A DNA stretch of 64,000 nt. Origin: Dipteris shenzhenensis (taxonomy: Eukaryota; Polypodiophyta; Polypodiopsida; Gleicheniales). Both the position numbers and the translations under genes were made by a program. This document shows positions 37,835 to 52,800 of the stretch, piece after piece (the stretch's first letter is position 1; the number at the start of each line of letters is the position of its first letter). Location of the stretch: NCBI GenBank assembly GCA_047967505.1, contig CM106538.1. One strand, 5' to 3'. Under the pieces are notes generated by a model. The model was not told the origin of the DNA, ran no database searches, and saw only the letters and a program-made list of their open reading frames with translations.

Positions 37835-40800
37835 TAGGGTGTGAGTAAATGATGCTCAAATGAAGACATGACAAAAGGCTTTCATTCATTCATCAAGTGT
37901 AACAAGACAATTTAAGTACAAGCCTTATATCGGCTACACTCACACACTAGCACCTAGTGCATATGGGATAAGTCCCATGATGACACGTAGCACTCACACA
38001 AGACTCACACACATAGACTAGTACTAGATCACCTAGTACAAAAGGCTTTCATTCATTCGTCAAGTGTAACAAGACAAGTAAAGTACAAGCCTTATATAGG
38101 GTACACTCACACACTAGCACCTAGTGCATATGGGTTAAGTCCCATGATGACACGTAGCACTCACACAAGACTCACACACATAGGCTAGTACTAGATCACC
38201 TAGTACTACACACCAACACTTCACACCAACACACTCTTTGACTATGATATCTCCAACACCCCCCTTCAGAGCAAAGAGTGTGAGACCCAACACGCAAGAG
38301 TAGACCGATCCCCCCTCCACCGCAATGCTGCAAAGAGCAAGTCCAACTATCCAACACCTCCCGTGTGATAGTGACTTTTCAGTCAACTTGCGAACGGCAA
38401 GGGCAAACCGTCACTCGTCATCCCCCCTTACCTTGAACTGGGTGTTCAATACCATCAACCAAAGTAAAAGACAATACATGCATTTTTGGGGGACAACCCA
38501 GGGCAGAGTACCTCTTATTGACTCCAAATACATTCAATTTAGAGGGACAACTCAAGGCTGAGAACCTTTATTTGACTCAACACAAACACACAACATCACT
38601 GGTCATCATCTATCACCTCAGAGATATAGCAGATAGAGCTTGCTCCTCAGGTCCAGTAGATGTGGCGTATATATTCTCGAGCTTGTCCAGTGTCTCCTTC
38701 GATAAAGTAATGAGGTCAAGATGATGAAGTAGTTTGTTAGCCAACCTCACACCAATAAGCGCTAGTGCCTTGTCATTCTTCTCATCCCAAGCTGAGAGTT
38801 GTGCGGATTGATCTTCACCAAGAGGGCGAGGCTCCATGTGTGCAAACTGAGGGAACAAACTCGCAGCACCAGCTGAAGAACCAGCAAGTACGGCAGCTGG
38901 TCTTAGGACGCCGACGCCAAAACACAATAGCAGCCTCCACGTGTGCAAATGGGCAGATATAGGTGGCTGTAGGTGCTCCAAATACAAACCCTAATCAAAA
39001 CCAGCAAGAATATGCTCCAAAATGCAGAACTGAACCAGAAATGGAGCTCTTGTGGTCGTAGTAACTGCTTGAATTGCTGAAATGAGATCTTTAAATTCAT
39101 GGCGTGGCTATGCAGATGGACTTTATGTTTTTAAACCTTGTGGGTGGCTTTCATGAGGTTGAACCTGCATTATTAGTTTGCTTTTAGAAGACGGATTCGG
39201 GTATGTTCATGGATTCATCTAGCAGATGTCTTTCGCCATCTGAGCTTCTTTTCTAAGTTCTTTAAATGAATTTGTTTTTGGGAGAGACTAATACGAAATG
39301 CTCTTCCCCTTGACAGACAGTTGTATCTTAGATGAAGAGAATGCGACTGCTTTTATTAGCATTCTCCTATAGTACTGACCTTTCTCATGGCTGAGTCTGC
39401 CCTTCACCTCTAGAGTGACAATAGAAAATCAGTACGAAGGCCGTTGTAGAAGTGAACGTTTGATCATGTGTGGGAGTACAAATACGTGTGTGTGTGAGAG
39501 CATGTGTTTATAATATGGGCTACACCTATCGTTGAGCGCTAATGATGCCAATGATGATGTCATAGTAGCTAGTCTCTGCTGTGCATGATGAAGTCTATGG
39601 TTTTTGACCTTTGGGTGACTGTCATGTGGTGAAACTGAACTTTTGGTTTTGTTTTTAGAAGATTATTCTGGGCATGTCTAGTATATGACTTGGCTGTGAG
39701 GAATCTCTGTGTAAAGGTTCATGTATGCAGAAACATGTAAGAGTTAATGGAGTAGCTGAAAGAAGGAATTTACATATTACTACTGGATGATTTTGTTGAA
39801 AGAGACATTCTTTTGCCTTTATGAAAATGCCATTGAAAGTTGTAAAACAGGGTGGGCATGTTTTTTAGTGCTTTTTCCAAGCTATTTGCCCAGTCTTTAT
39901 GTGTATTTAAAGTTCTAATAAGGCTAGATCTCAACCAATATGCTTTCTAATTGAAATAATCTTGCTTATGGAAATTTTATTTTTTAAGTGGATGTAATAC
40001 TAAAAGTTTGGGCCATGTGGAGTTTTTCTAAATCCAGTATAGCTGCTTATGTGTGGGCACTGATGATGACATAAGTGTTGCTTTGCTTTCTAAGTATGTC
40101 TTCCTTTTTTTTTTTTTCAAAAAATTTTGTTACCTCTTTTTTCTTCTCTTTCATTTTCGCTTTTATTTTCTCTATAGACTTTTGGACTTTGAAACATCAA
40201 AAAATCTAAATTTGTACGATTGGGTATATTCTAGTCTTACAAAGGTATATATATATATATATGATAATTGACCGAAGGTTATTTGTGAATTTCTATACAT
40301 CTTGAAAATCATTGTAATATTTTTGTGCAGTTACCAAAAGGACAACTCCGCCAAGTACATCAGCAGTTCCATACTGGGGATTTGCAGGTGTTGACACGAA
40401 GTTTTCTTACAAAATTTATTTGTAACTTTTAGGATTTCAATGCCAGTGATTTAAATACTACACAACAAGAATGCATGGCATGTGTGGTTTTGGAAATTGG
40501 TTCCTATACAAAGGACTTTGCACCTTCATCAGTGAAGACGATAATACTTGTGGCTAGTGATACTTTAATGCAGTGCGTCTTAAAGTTTAAGGTTTTGTGA
40601 CATATGTCTTACGTAGTGAAACATGCTGAGAAACTTGTTGTGCTTGTTGGTGATCCTATAAATAATGAGGTGGATCGCTGTTTAATAAAATGGATATCGC
40701 ACCCCTTTATTACTTAAAAGTTGTGTTTTGTATTTTTTCGTTTTCTTCCATTAGAGACATGAATGAGTAGGCTTATGTACTGTGTATGAACTTATGTCGC

Positions 40801-43800
40801 CAGTTTGTAAGCCATGCATCAAATGGATGTTTAAATTATGGGGCAGTTAAAACTCAAGATCTTTTTAGGAAATGTCACAATGGACTACTAGTATAGAATT
40901 GATGACAATTTTTGAAGCTGTTCTTTGTTGCAAAAATATGAGGGGCTCTTAAACCACCACATGGATGCTGTGGCCGTCTACGTCTAGCCATCAAACCATC
41001 GAACTCTATCCCATGAGTATAGCTTGTATACACAAGCCATAATGATAGATACTTTATGAAGCGGCTCACTATCCTCCAAATGAATCCTACAAGGTGTAAT
41101 GAGACTAGGAGTGAGTTGTCATGAGGCTACAAATCGCTGTGAGGTGTCATAAGGTTACCAATGAGTAAGTTTTGATGGCCACCAAACTATATTGCCAACT
41201 GATCTTGTCTGTCTGATGTGGTTACTGTAAGCAAAGAATCTTTGCGCTCCCTTCATCGTGGATGGATTGTAATGTAAGGTCTCCGTAAATGATTCAACCA
41301 CCTGTTTACCCTTGTAATGATCCACTATCGTCTCTTGTAGTGGGAAATTAATGAAGGTATTGTGAAAAATAAATCCACTAGATGTGAATGAACCACGAGA
41401 CTGAATCTTATCCAAAGACGAGAGCCAAACAATGCTCACAAACTAGGACAAGATGTTTGTTTAAAATTGCATTTGTGTTTAAAATTGCATTTGTGAAATC
41501 TAAAGGGGCAGTCAAAGTTAAAAGTACAATTGCAGTGAAAACTTGTGCAATAAATACTCTCTAGATGGTACTTAGTACAGAGGGAGAAGGGGAACCCCTT
41601 TATGTAAGTACCAGGCCCTATTTTTGTTAGAAATAATCACAGAGAGGCTTGTTATTGATAGCCTAACCCTACACAATGGAAGAACTTTGAGTCAAAGGGA
41701 ACCAAACATCGAGATCCTTTTTCAAGTGATGTGTGTGCACCAGACTACCTCGCTAGAACACTCAGATCTGGAGAGATGAACATCACTAAGGAACAGTAAA
41801 ACACTGAATGTATATTGCTCTCAACTGATCAAAATCTTAGAAAAGTGTGCTTCCACAGGCGCCCAACCCCTGGAAGGAATCTTGCTGCCCTGGCACCTCA
41901 CAAGAACCCAACCCCTGCAGGAATCTTGCTGCCCTGGCACCTCCAGGAGAGCCTCAAGTCTGCTCCAAACTCAGCTCCTCTGCAACGATATCCCCCTATC
42001 AGTCGTCGAAAGCAATAAAGTTTTTACTGATTCCACGAATGCTCTGGTTCTTACATGATGTCACTCACTTGCAAGTAATTAGTCGGGATTTTGCATCTAC
42101 TCCCTGTTCCAAATGCAACTGGAGGAGTCCACCTAGGCTGCTCCTCAGTGAGCTTCAGTGCATCTCATGAAGTGGAGACAAGGGCCCTAGAGGCCTCTAT
42201 TTATAGGGGAGGGGCCAGTGTGACCACCCACCCTGGTCTGGCTGACTGGGCCTTGTAGGACTGACAGACCCAGTCTGTAAAGCAGGTAACCACACAGGGT
42301 CTGTCCCTTATGTAACCCTGCCAATCTGAGACTGGCTGACCAGCCTGCTGCTGGCAGAGCAGTGGCTGGGACTCTATAGGCCTGTATTCCATGCTATTCT
42401 AGGCCCTCCACCTTGGGCTCTTGCTGCCCAATAACCAATATGTGAGTGAGGAGGCCCTCTAAGTGTCTTGGATGGATTGGGAGAGGTGTTAGATCGATAG
42501 ATATATGGGAGTGGTGCTCCTGCCAACGCTTCCTACCTCAAGGCACCCGTCATTTAGTTACTCCCAAGCTTATGCTAACCATCACTCCTTCGTTTCCCAC
42601 TTGCACAAGCTGCCTCACCACATCAGATCACCTCTCTCCATCTCCCAATTAACAGCCTTCTTGAAGTTCTATCTTCTCTCCATTTTCCTGTCACATTCCA
42701 TCCATTCCTTATGGGTTTTCATCCATCGATTTCAACCTTTTCCAGCTTAGACCCACGCTATGTCTGCATCAACACTTCAGCTCTGCATGTTATGTTTGCC
42801 TTATTTCCTGATAGCTTAATCTTCCAAAGAGATTTCTGCGCTAAGATTTCAACCAAGCCTTCCTCTCCCTCCGTGACCTCGAGCCTCCACACTATTGCAC
42901 CAAATGGCATATGCATATTCTCCCATCTAGACCACTGCATGTAATGAGAGATGCCAAGTGGTCTGCTATGCTAATTAAGTATGCTATCTTTCCACATGAT
43001 GGGCTGTCTTTCAATCTCTTCCAGAGAGGAAGGGGGGAATTCTTTGAAGAGTGAGTACTCCTGAAGCTGGCTGTCATGTGCATGGTGTACCTAGGGTTGG
43101 ATATCAGGTGAACATGGGTTATGGGATAGCATAGGGCTGGATGGCTATTTTTAGCCGAGATTGCTATATATAGAAATTGATTCATATATAGTGCTTGCTT
43201 TATATGGAGGGAGCTATTCATAGCATTGTGCTATCTATAGCGGGTTTCCTTCTATATAGAGGGAGGGCCAGTGCTATTGTGTAGATCAGTTGAGCGCTCC
43301 TCAACTGATGGATGGGGCTTGGACCCAGGCCGGGACTGTGGCCATCTACATGGCGGATCATAGGTGGTGTATCGAAGGTCCTCTGGACGGGCTCAGGTGG
43401 TATGGGACGCCTGGGTCAGATACGGGCCTATGGATGAGTCGAGCTGTAGCCCACGTGCTCGGGGGTGGTCGGGAGGATCGAGGCACGTGCGCTATGATTC
43501 TGGTTGGATTGAGGACGAGATTCTAGGTTAGTGATAGGGTCAGATCCTGCGGGGTTGTGTCCTCTGGTATCAAAGCTCCGCTTTATATGGAGGGAGCTAT
43601 TCATAGCATTGTGCTATCTATAGCGGGTCTCCTTCTATATAGAGGGAGGGCCAGTGCTATTGTGTAGATTAGTTGAGCGCTCCTCAACTGATGGATGGGG
43701 CTTGGACCCAGGCCGGGACTCTGGCCATCTACATGGCGGATCATAGGTGGTGTATCGAAGGTCCTCTGGACGAGCTCAGGTGGTATGGGACCTGCGCTAT

Positions 43801-46800
43801 GATTCTGGTTGGATTGAGGATGAGATTCTAGGTCAGTGATAGGGTCAGATCCTGCGGGGTCGTGTCACTGGCCCAAGCTTTCATGATAGCAACCATAAGA
43901 GGAGAAAAGGGAGACTTGAGATGGGCTGAAGTAAAGATCCATCTAGTACTATCCATCCAATCTCAACCTACTGTATGCAGCTAATAAAGAAAATAATTCA
44001 TGACTCTTGCCCAAGCATGAGTTACCTTACCACAATCTTGCAAAGCAAGGCCCTGCATTGCTAGTCTTGATCTATGATATTGAGACCCCCTTCCCTCGTT
44101 ACGCTGCCACATTGTTGCCCTAACAAAATCCTCAAGGATGGAAGGTGTGAAGGGTTGTCTACCATTCCCCCTCATCATAATTTCAGCAAGAAACCTGTAG
44201 GGGAAGAAACAAGGGGGAAAAGAAATAGCAAGCGATATGGCAAAAGGAGGGAAGGGAGAAAAGAAGGTGGACAAGCCAAGATATCAACAGCTCAAGCAAC
44301 CACAAAACGGAGAGACTGATGGCATCACCAACTTCGCAATCACAATGGTCTGTAGATAGATTACGGCTATGCAGTAGACTGCAGCCGCAACAACCTGAGC
44401 TTCGGCTTCAGTTTCAGATTTAACCTCAGCGCAGGCATCATCGTCATCATCCCTAACAGCATCATCATCATCGACACCAGCCTTGGCTCTAGCATTGGCA
44501 ATGGCATTAGTGTCTGCCCTTGCTAGTTCGACCTCTACAATACCTCGTCAGCCCTTCCCCTTAGCCATTCATCCTTCCCCTCTATAGTTGGGCTCACCTC
44601 AGCCCTATCCCATGTGTCCTTCCACCACTTCGAGTCTTCTGCCATCCCCACCCCTCTCTCCCTATTCCCTATCACACAGCCCCCAATCATGCCTTATCCA
44701 TATCAGTCACTTTAGGCACATCCGATTCCACACGAGGCTTGGGAGCAGCTCATCATGGAGGTTCATTGCCTACGTGTATGAGAGATAGAGCGGGATCTTC
44801 TTATACACAGCCTTGGTGAGGATGTACTACAACTCCGTAAGATTTTGCGGTTGTAGTGACAGTCCTTAGTAGTGGGCCGACAATGGAGGCATAGATAGCC
44901 ACCATGCATTTAGCTATCGTAGAGACTTCCATATGGATGGATGTGGCGAAACGAGAGCCTGTGAAGGCCACTATTTCGGCCACTAGAGAGCCAGTAAGGC
45001 CCTCAATGTCAGAGTTTGGAAGATCCCTTGCACATCCACCGCTCCCATCGATGATGCAACCAGCTTTGTGGCTTCCACCCTGGGAGTTGCGGAGCATGGG
45101 CCAGGCGCATAGGATGGGATCCCACTCAAGAGTTCATCCGATGTAGGGACACTCAGGCTTGCATAGCAGCACTGCATAGGCGTGCATTTCTATGGGATTG
45201 TTGCTAGATGCTTTTGGATGAGGACCTCGCGCCTCTGCAGGTAGAGGAGAGGTGCATCCTTCTACAACACAACAGAATATAGCCCGCAAGAAGGGAAGTG
45301 GGCAATAGATCGAGATGGGCGGTGTTTGGTAGGCCCTTGATAGACATCAGGTGGTTTCCCTAAACAAGGGACGGGTCTATGAGATTCATAGCACTGAGAC
45401 CTTGACCTGATTTGTTTGGAACTATAATGGTCCCTGAAGCTAGATCTAGGGAATTTCTCAAAGTCTTACACAGGTGGAGATATAGCTTTTTGTACAGAGA
45501 CCCATCAAAGCCCAGAGCGCCCCTTTGCCTCTGCACGTAGTCAATGGATAGGCGTGGGAGGCAGCATACCCATGATGAGACTTGGGAGATAAGTGGAACG
45601 TGGATCGAGAGGAGTGGTAATACTATACACATCATCTTTCAGCAGCGGGACCATCTTGTTGAGAGGCATGACACACATTCTAGATCTAGATCCGCCATCC
45701 ATCTCAACAAGACCTCCTCATCGCAGTATGCTACTTCCCCCCCTCATACCTTGCTAGAGATGCGAGGAGGTTGAGACTTTACCATATTCAGCCCTGCACC
45801 TTGACATAATAGATTTCTTCAGCCACGCAAGGAAGTTTTCGTTGTTGGGGACTTCAACGCGAGGACAGATACGCTTTAGGTTTCAATTTGGGTTTTCAAG
45901 ATGACTATATTTTATTGCTAAGTGTTGATCTGGATGAGGCAGGGATGTCCGAGTATCTGCAAACATGTCACATCTTACGGCAGACACTCTTTCTTCAACA
46001 TGGGTGGGATACATGCTCTTTTCATTTACAATGGTCTGGATCGATAGCTCTGCTAAGGTGGATTCACATGCTCGAGGGGGGGGAGGCTCCACTGTAGTTG
46101 ACAACGTCATTGGATCCTCTTCCTTCTCCTCGCATATCATTAACTTCTCTATCTCGCCACCACTACTGGGAGCTGTCTCTGCTTAGTATATCCATCCCTC
46201 GCTACATGACCACACTGCGACTTTGTCCATGCACACTACATATCATGACATTTACTTTTATCATAGCCTTTCTCTTGAGTATGCCACACGCCTATCCGCT
46301 CTACTCATAGATTTCGAGGACATCCCACTACTGTCTCCTCTTAATATTTATCCCTCGCCACATGACCACACCGTGACTTCGTCCACGCACACTACATGTC
46401 ATGACATTTACTTTTATCATAGCCTTTCTCTTGAGTACTCCACATGCCTATCCACTCTACTCATAGATTTCAAGGACATCCCACTCCTAGAAGATTGAGC
46501 TGCGTTAATCATACACTCCCTCCATGAGGCGATCCTACACATCTTCACGCATACCACCCATTGCACTCGCCTACCATCTTGGGCTAGTCGATGATGAATG
46601 TACGACTTTAGCCCATTAGATTCAAGACTAAGCCTTATCTTTCGAATGAGGCAGAGACGATACATGGGTTATTGCCGCCTGGTCTGTCGGAAGTAGTCCC
46701 TAGAATGAGGAGTAAAAAAAATTTATGTTAAGTGGAAGTTTCTCAAGCGATGAGGCCCCTCTCCTCTTATGGAAACCGCATTATGTCACTCTTATGCACA

Positions 46801-49800
46801 CATTGTATGACATTCCTCACAAGCCATCACTTGACCTCTCACATTACCTCGTCTCACCTCTTCCACACTTTTCACCACTAGTGGCATTAAACATGTAGCT
46901 TTGAAGCTTCATAATGGTCGAGCGAAAGATCATGAGGAACTATGTATTGAATACATTGTGTACTATGGCTCCCATCTTAGCAAAGCTTTTTACTGAAGCG
47001 GTTTGTATTGGTTTCCCTGACACCTAGACCCTTAACACCATCACTCCCATTCACAAGATAGGGAATCCCATGAGCTCGAAAAGCTATAGGACCATTATGA
47101 TTGGGCATGTCATGTCCAAGATATATGTATTAGTCCTTGATACACAGGTTAGCAAGTTTGTAGAGATCAAGGGACTCAGAGCCGCCGAGGGACAGGTAGG
47201 TTTTAGGGTAGATCATGTGACTCTAGATCACATACTCACACTCAGAGTTGTTATTGAGGAGGCTAGAGCACATAGATAGAGGGTTTATTGCTGCTTTACG
47301 GAGTTCCGTAAAGATTTTTGACATAGTGCTGGGAGCTCATCTCATCAGACGCTTGCAGGATCTAGGGTACGTTTAAGAGATCATTTGGGCAGTCGTGGCA
47401 CTCTATGAGGGGGTCTCAAGCAGGGTTGGGATAGGTACAGGGTGGATAGAGGATATCATGAGCACTATTGGTGTCAAACAGAGTTGTTCGTTATCACCAC
47501 CCGTGTTTGGTCTATATATCGAGGAGTTGGATACCTTCATAGGGACACTAGGGGGAACAAGCTGCCCTCTTGCCAACTCCTTGATCGAGATTCTCCTCTA
47601 TGCAAGCAATGTGGTCTTGCTCTCATTTTTAACAGAGGGCCTCTAAGGATGCCACTCCCTAGATGCTCACATCTTTTAGGACAACTTTGGATTTATTTTG
47701 TTTTGCACCAGGGAAACATATTGATTGGAATAAATCCAATTTATTCCACACATGAAGGAGGCCTCAAAGTTATCATCTAGATTTGCAGCGTAGGGCCTTA
47801 CTTTTGCATGGTTGTGGTTCAAGGGCTTTTGCCAGGATAGGAGTCTCGGAAAGATTTCTTCATTCCTTGCATATATTTCCTGCTCTCCCTCTTCGAGTGG
47901 TGATTGGACGGATAGTACTTGGTGGATTTTTACCTCGGCTCATCTTAGGTTTTTTTCTCACCTCTTATGGCTGCCATCTTGCTTCAGGATTAATCTTTGG
48001 AGAATCCCTTCCTCTTAATTGTAAGAGATTGATAGGTAGCCTGTCATGTGGAATGACAACAGAGTTTATGATCATGGCAGACCTCTTGATACTTCTGTGG
48101 GGAAGAGGACCTACTTCTTTTGTGGGATCTTGGAAGGATTTCAAAAACCTTTTGGATGATCGTAAGCTTCAATTGGTGAGTGACCTTAGAGGAAGTGAAA
48201 GAAGAATTGAAGAAATTTATGCATCCCTATCCTTGGATTGGGTTCTTAGAGATGGTAGGCCCTACCATTAATCTTTTTGGCTTGGGGCTTTTACGAGGTC
48301 AAGTATCCCAAGCTAGGTCATAGGGCTTCTATGAGGTTTAGATGGGGACGCCTTGGTTTTCGATGTTTACTTTGGTGGCAAGTTGCGGACGTTATATTGA
48401 GCCTATCCGAGTTTTGGATCATGTGGAGCTGTGTTGGTACCTAAGCCCAACCTGGATCATTTTCCCTTGGGTTCGTGGATGATTCGGATTTATGGAGGTG
48501 TCCCCATGAAGTATTTGCGGTGGGACTGTGGTAGTGGGAGTGGATTGATGCACGGAATCATGCAAAGGGTCTCTCTTTCTTTTGCTACATGGTTGGCAAG
48601 GCCAGGAGATTTCGGCTCAATCTTACGGGCTGGAAGCCTACCATCGCTCCTTATTGGAAGAATTTTCACATTTTGACAAATTTAGAGAAATCTTTTTGTA
48701 GAAGACTCAGAAATCTCTCAAAACGAGAAAATTCACGATTTTCTTTTCGCTTTCTATTCATGGAGGGATTGCAATGAACCTATGGAGGTCCAGGTTTGCA
48801 TTAGCCCCTACTTGCCCTTTTTGCCTCTCTTCTAAGGAGTCCATTTAGCATTGTTTATTGGATTGTAGAAAGGCGAATATAATTTCGAAGGGTATTGCTA
48901 GATTGTCGAATACTTCTGCTCCCTCCCCCTTCTTCATGACTTGGGGCTTGATGGCTTGGCTCTCTCTTTTGGGGCCTTTCTTGAGAGGCATGGCTTCTCT
49001 TGGGCTCTTTCAATTTGATGACACTTAGTTGAGTCATGCTCATTGGATGATGTTTCTCCTTATAGATCTGCACGTGCCTTGAGATCTTAGTGAAGCATTT
49101 CAGTGTGATACATATGGAGACCTGATTGCACAAAGGCCCTTGACTCATATTTGGGCAGACATGGTACGCGCTTCGATGGCCATTTGGTTGAGCATGCAAG
49201 GGTCTTCCTAGGCTGCTTCTGCTAGGAGGACTGTCTTCCTTGGGGAGGGGAGTGGCTCCAACCTTGTCTCGGATCCACCATAGGTTTGAGGTGGTATTTT
49301 CAGCCTCAACGTTGGTGCTTTGATAGGTCTTCTTGATGCGTAGGTTATTTACCCACTCTGAGTGTTTTGTGTTTCATACTATGCATGATGTAATTTTGCC
49401 ATGAGCATTGCATAGTCATTGGCCAGGCTAGAGAGGCAGTGCTTCCGCTCGCACTTTCAGGATCCACGCACCAAGGGGTTGCTTTTTGACTCCTTAGCTC
49501 GTCCAGCGGGGATGTACGGCAGCCCTTGTTGGGGGCCAGACTTGTCAGATACACAGTGGGCCCGTGTGGAGCGGCTACAGGTTCTCATGTTATCACGGAT
49601 GATTTGTGGTAAGTCATCCGTTCCTCACCAGATCATTCAAGCTGAGTTTGGGTCACCCCCTTTACAGCTAGATGCTGCATTTCAGGTCATCACATATCTG
49701 TACCGAGTTAGGGAATATGGGGATTATACCTCGGGGCGTAGCAGGCTACCATGGATAGCTCTATCCTCTTCTATGGCACTTGCAGCAGGAGGAGATTAGA

Positions 49801-52800
49801 GGTGCTTGGTATGCACGTACAGAGAGATGGTTTAAGCGACTGGGGCTCCACATGGATAGACTACCTCCCTTCCAGTATAGCATGGATGCTCCGTTCTCTC
49901 CCCTCTTATCACACGAGGTCAACCAGGTTATCCGTGAGGATCTACTACAGCTACACACTTTTCGGACCTGGTTGGAACTGAGTGAAATCCCAGTGAAGCT
50001 TAGCTTCTACAGAGATCACTTCTTACATATCACAGCGGAGGGTTTCATTGACCCACCAGGATACACACAGATTCACCTACCCCACTCGCTGAGGATCTCT
50101 CTTGGGCAATTTCGGGTCTCTTCACACAGACTTCGCATCGAGAGCGGCAGAGCAGAGCGACTACCCAGGGAGCGGCGCATATGCACACTGTGTGACATAC
50201 AGGAGGTTGAGATAGAGGAGCATTTCATCTTCAGGTGTCATGTGTACTATGAGATCCGAGGACATTTCCACTGCCTCTTCAGGGATAGTTATGGGATTTT
50301 AGCCCGTTTCCTCTCCTACCCAGACCAACGGTGTTTGGCAGGTTTCATTCATGAGGCACGTAGACACCGCAAGAGGATAGTCCGAGCACAGAGACAGGAG
50401 CAGACTTCTTCCTCGGTTGATCCCTCTCAGAGCTCTATCACGGAGCTCTTTCAGCTAGATCACATGGACCCCAACGAGACGAGGCCTCGACATGAATGTG
50501 ACCCGGAGCCCGTGACCCGACAGCTCAGACAGAGGGTCGACACACAGATCACACTTGGAGACATCCCCTCCTTGTTTAGAGTCGGAGCCCGACCGATGGG
50601 GGTCACAGTAGCCTTGGTTAGATGCAGAGCTACGACGAGGAAACATGCCAGGACCGCACCTCTGAGTGGCTGACAGCACTCTATTGCCGACTTCATGCCT
50701 CCACTGCGTCATCCATCCTGATATCTTGCTGTTGCTGGGGATGATGATGATATTGATGATGATGCTGAGATTGATATATAGTTGACCATCGACATGACTA
50801 TGTTGTACGTAGCACTTAGTACTGCCATTCTGCATTTTTGCATTTTTTGCATTGGTATGGATGCTCATTTAGTAGCTCCACTACCACAGCTCGTTGTATC
50901 AGGATTTTCACAGTCTCATAGACCCATCGGTCTTTAATAAACTTTCTTTCTTTCTTTCTTTTCTTGGGCCTTTTTCATACTTAATAGAAGTCTTGTCATT
51001 GGAAAAAAGAAGTAAGTACATGCAGCCATAACTTTTCCTAAGCATGCAGCCACCGCTTTTTAGTGCCATGAACTAAAGAGAGCCCTGCAAGGTTAAATAC
51101 CAATGAAACTTCTAGCTACAAACTCTGATTGGCTGCAACCAGCCAAGGCCTGGTGCTGCTCTTGCAGAACAGCATAGCCACAAAAACTGTACGGACAACC
51201 AGAATCAGCTGCCATACCAGTCAAAACAACCCTTGTACTATCAAAACGAACCACAAGCTGTTTGTAAATGGGCTTGCCTCTTCCTTCTGCCAGCACCTTC
51301 CCTTCCAACTCGTGCTATGAGACAGCAGTTTGCAAACTGCAGTATCACAATTACCAACACAAAGGACAGCACACAGTAATTTGTCGGCCAGCAAATCAGC
51401 CATACAACCTTGATATTCAGCCACACACAACATGAATAAAACTAATATCGCATTTGTCCACGCTCAAACAATGAATTTCTACTTTGATACCAAATGAAAC
51501 ACCTCTTGCAAGCTAGCCATAGCTAACCTAAGGGTTGTATGCAATCCTTACCCTCGAGCTATTGCAACTCCACTAGATGTTAGAACACAGAGATAGGGAC
51601 ACACAAGGTATAGGCTAGTGCATCACTCCTGACCGTAGATCCTCGCAAGGATTGCTCCCGTGCTAGAGGTCAAGCAAACCCCAGGATTAGTGATCTCCCA
51701 AGTAAGACTAGGTTTCCCATTATCCATACCATGCAGGCCCATCTGCACACACAAGCTGTTAGGGAACCCATAGGTTGGACGATGGCTCTTTCCTAGCTGT
51801 GTCTTCTTAGGAGGCCCCGCACCCAAGAATGCCCCAAATGAGCTAAGTCTCACACTTAGGCATAGGGTGTCTTAGTTGCCTCAACCCTAAGGCTACTCTA
51901 ACTGTACCAAAGGTATGCCATGTCCTAATTGTCTCAGGCTTAGGTTACATGACTCTTTGTTAACCTGACCTTCACAACATTGGGCACATTATGTCTAGAC
52001 ATGGGGATTGGGAAGGGAAGGGAAGGGGCGAGCAAGGGGGATGTGGTTGTATGGCTTGGTATGGGTGTCTATACAATGCCCATATAGTTTGTACAGTATA
52101 GACTATATGGGCATTGTATGGGGTGTATGGCTAGAGGTGGGGACTTAGCGGGCTTCAGAGATGCTAGGGAGGGCAATAAGTAGAAATGGAAGCCCGAGAG
52201 AAGCAAGAGGATGAGGGGCAAAGGAGGTGCAGAAACATGAGATGGGTATTGAGGAGGGTGGGGAGGCTAGGGAGGAAGTCGATAAGAAAGGGGGAGGGGG
52301 GAGACACAGAACTGGGCGTGGAGAAGCCAGGGAGCAGGTCAAGCAGCTATATAGTGCAACCATGGTGTGATTCGGGCTTATTAGAAGAGTGATATTGACT
52401 GTGAGGAAATAAATGTGTGATGTTATGTAAACACGGAACTACACTAGATTTCTGGATAGTTCGTCATCAAGGGGAAAACCTTTTGAGAGGAAGAAACTGC
52501 AATCAGCATCTTGAGTTGGGACAGAACGTCTGTTTTATTGCTAAGTATGTCTATTTATATGAATACTGTAAGGTTAGGTTGTGAATTGAATAAGCAAGGA
52601 AAGGTTTTTGAGGCAATGATCTGAGGTTAGGTTTCTCATATAGGTGCTTCGAAGGTTGCATTTTTGAATGAGTTTGGGAGCACTGTGCACACATGCTTTT
52701 GTTTGTCCATTTAAGGTTATTATTTCTTTAAGGGTGTGTGTTTTCAAACCACTTTCAGGTCGTAGTGGCAACTATTGCCTTCGGAATGGGAATCGACAAG

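Noticed and set aside
40875-41439. Two - strand ORFs with protein-like composition in intron 8
   Set aside because: I could not match them to any family; reporting a gene would be guesswork.
51480-51970. GATACCA word near 51490 as a reverse primer-binding site
   Set aside because: Too short a match to the tRNA-Met site and no LTR pair or TSD could be found.
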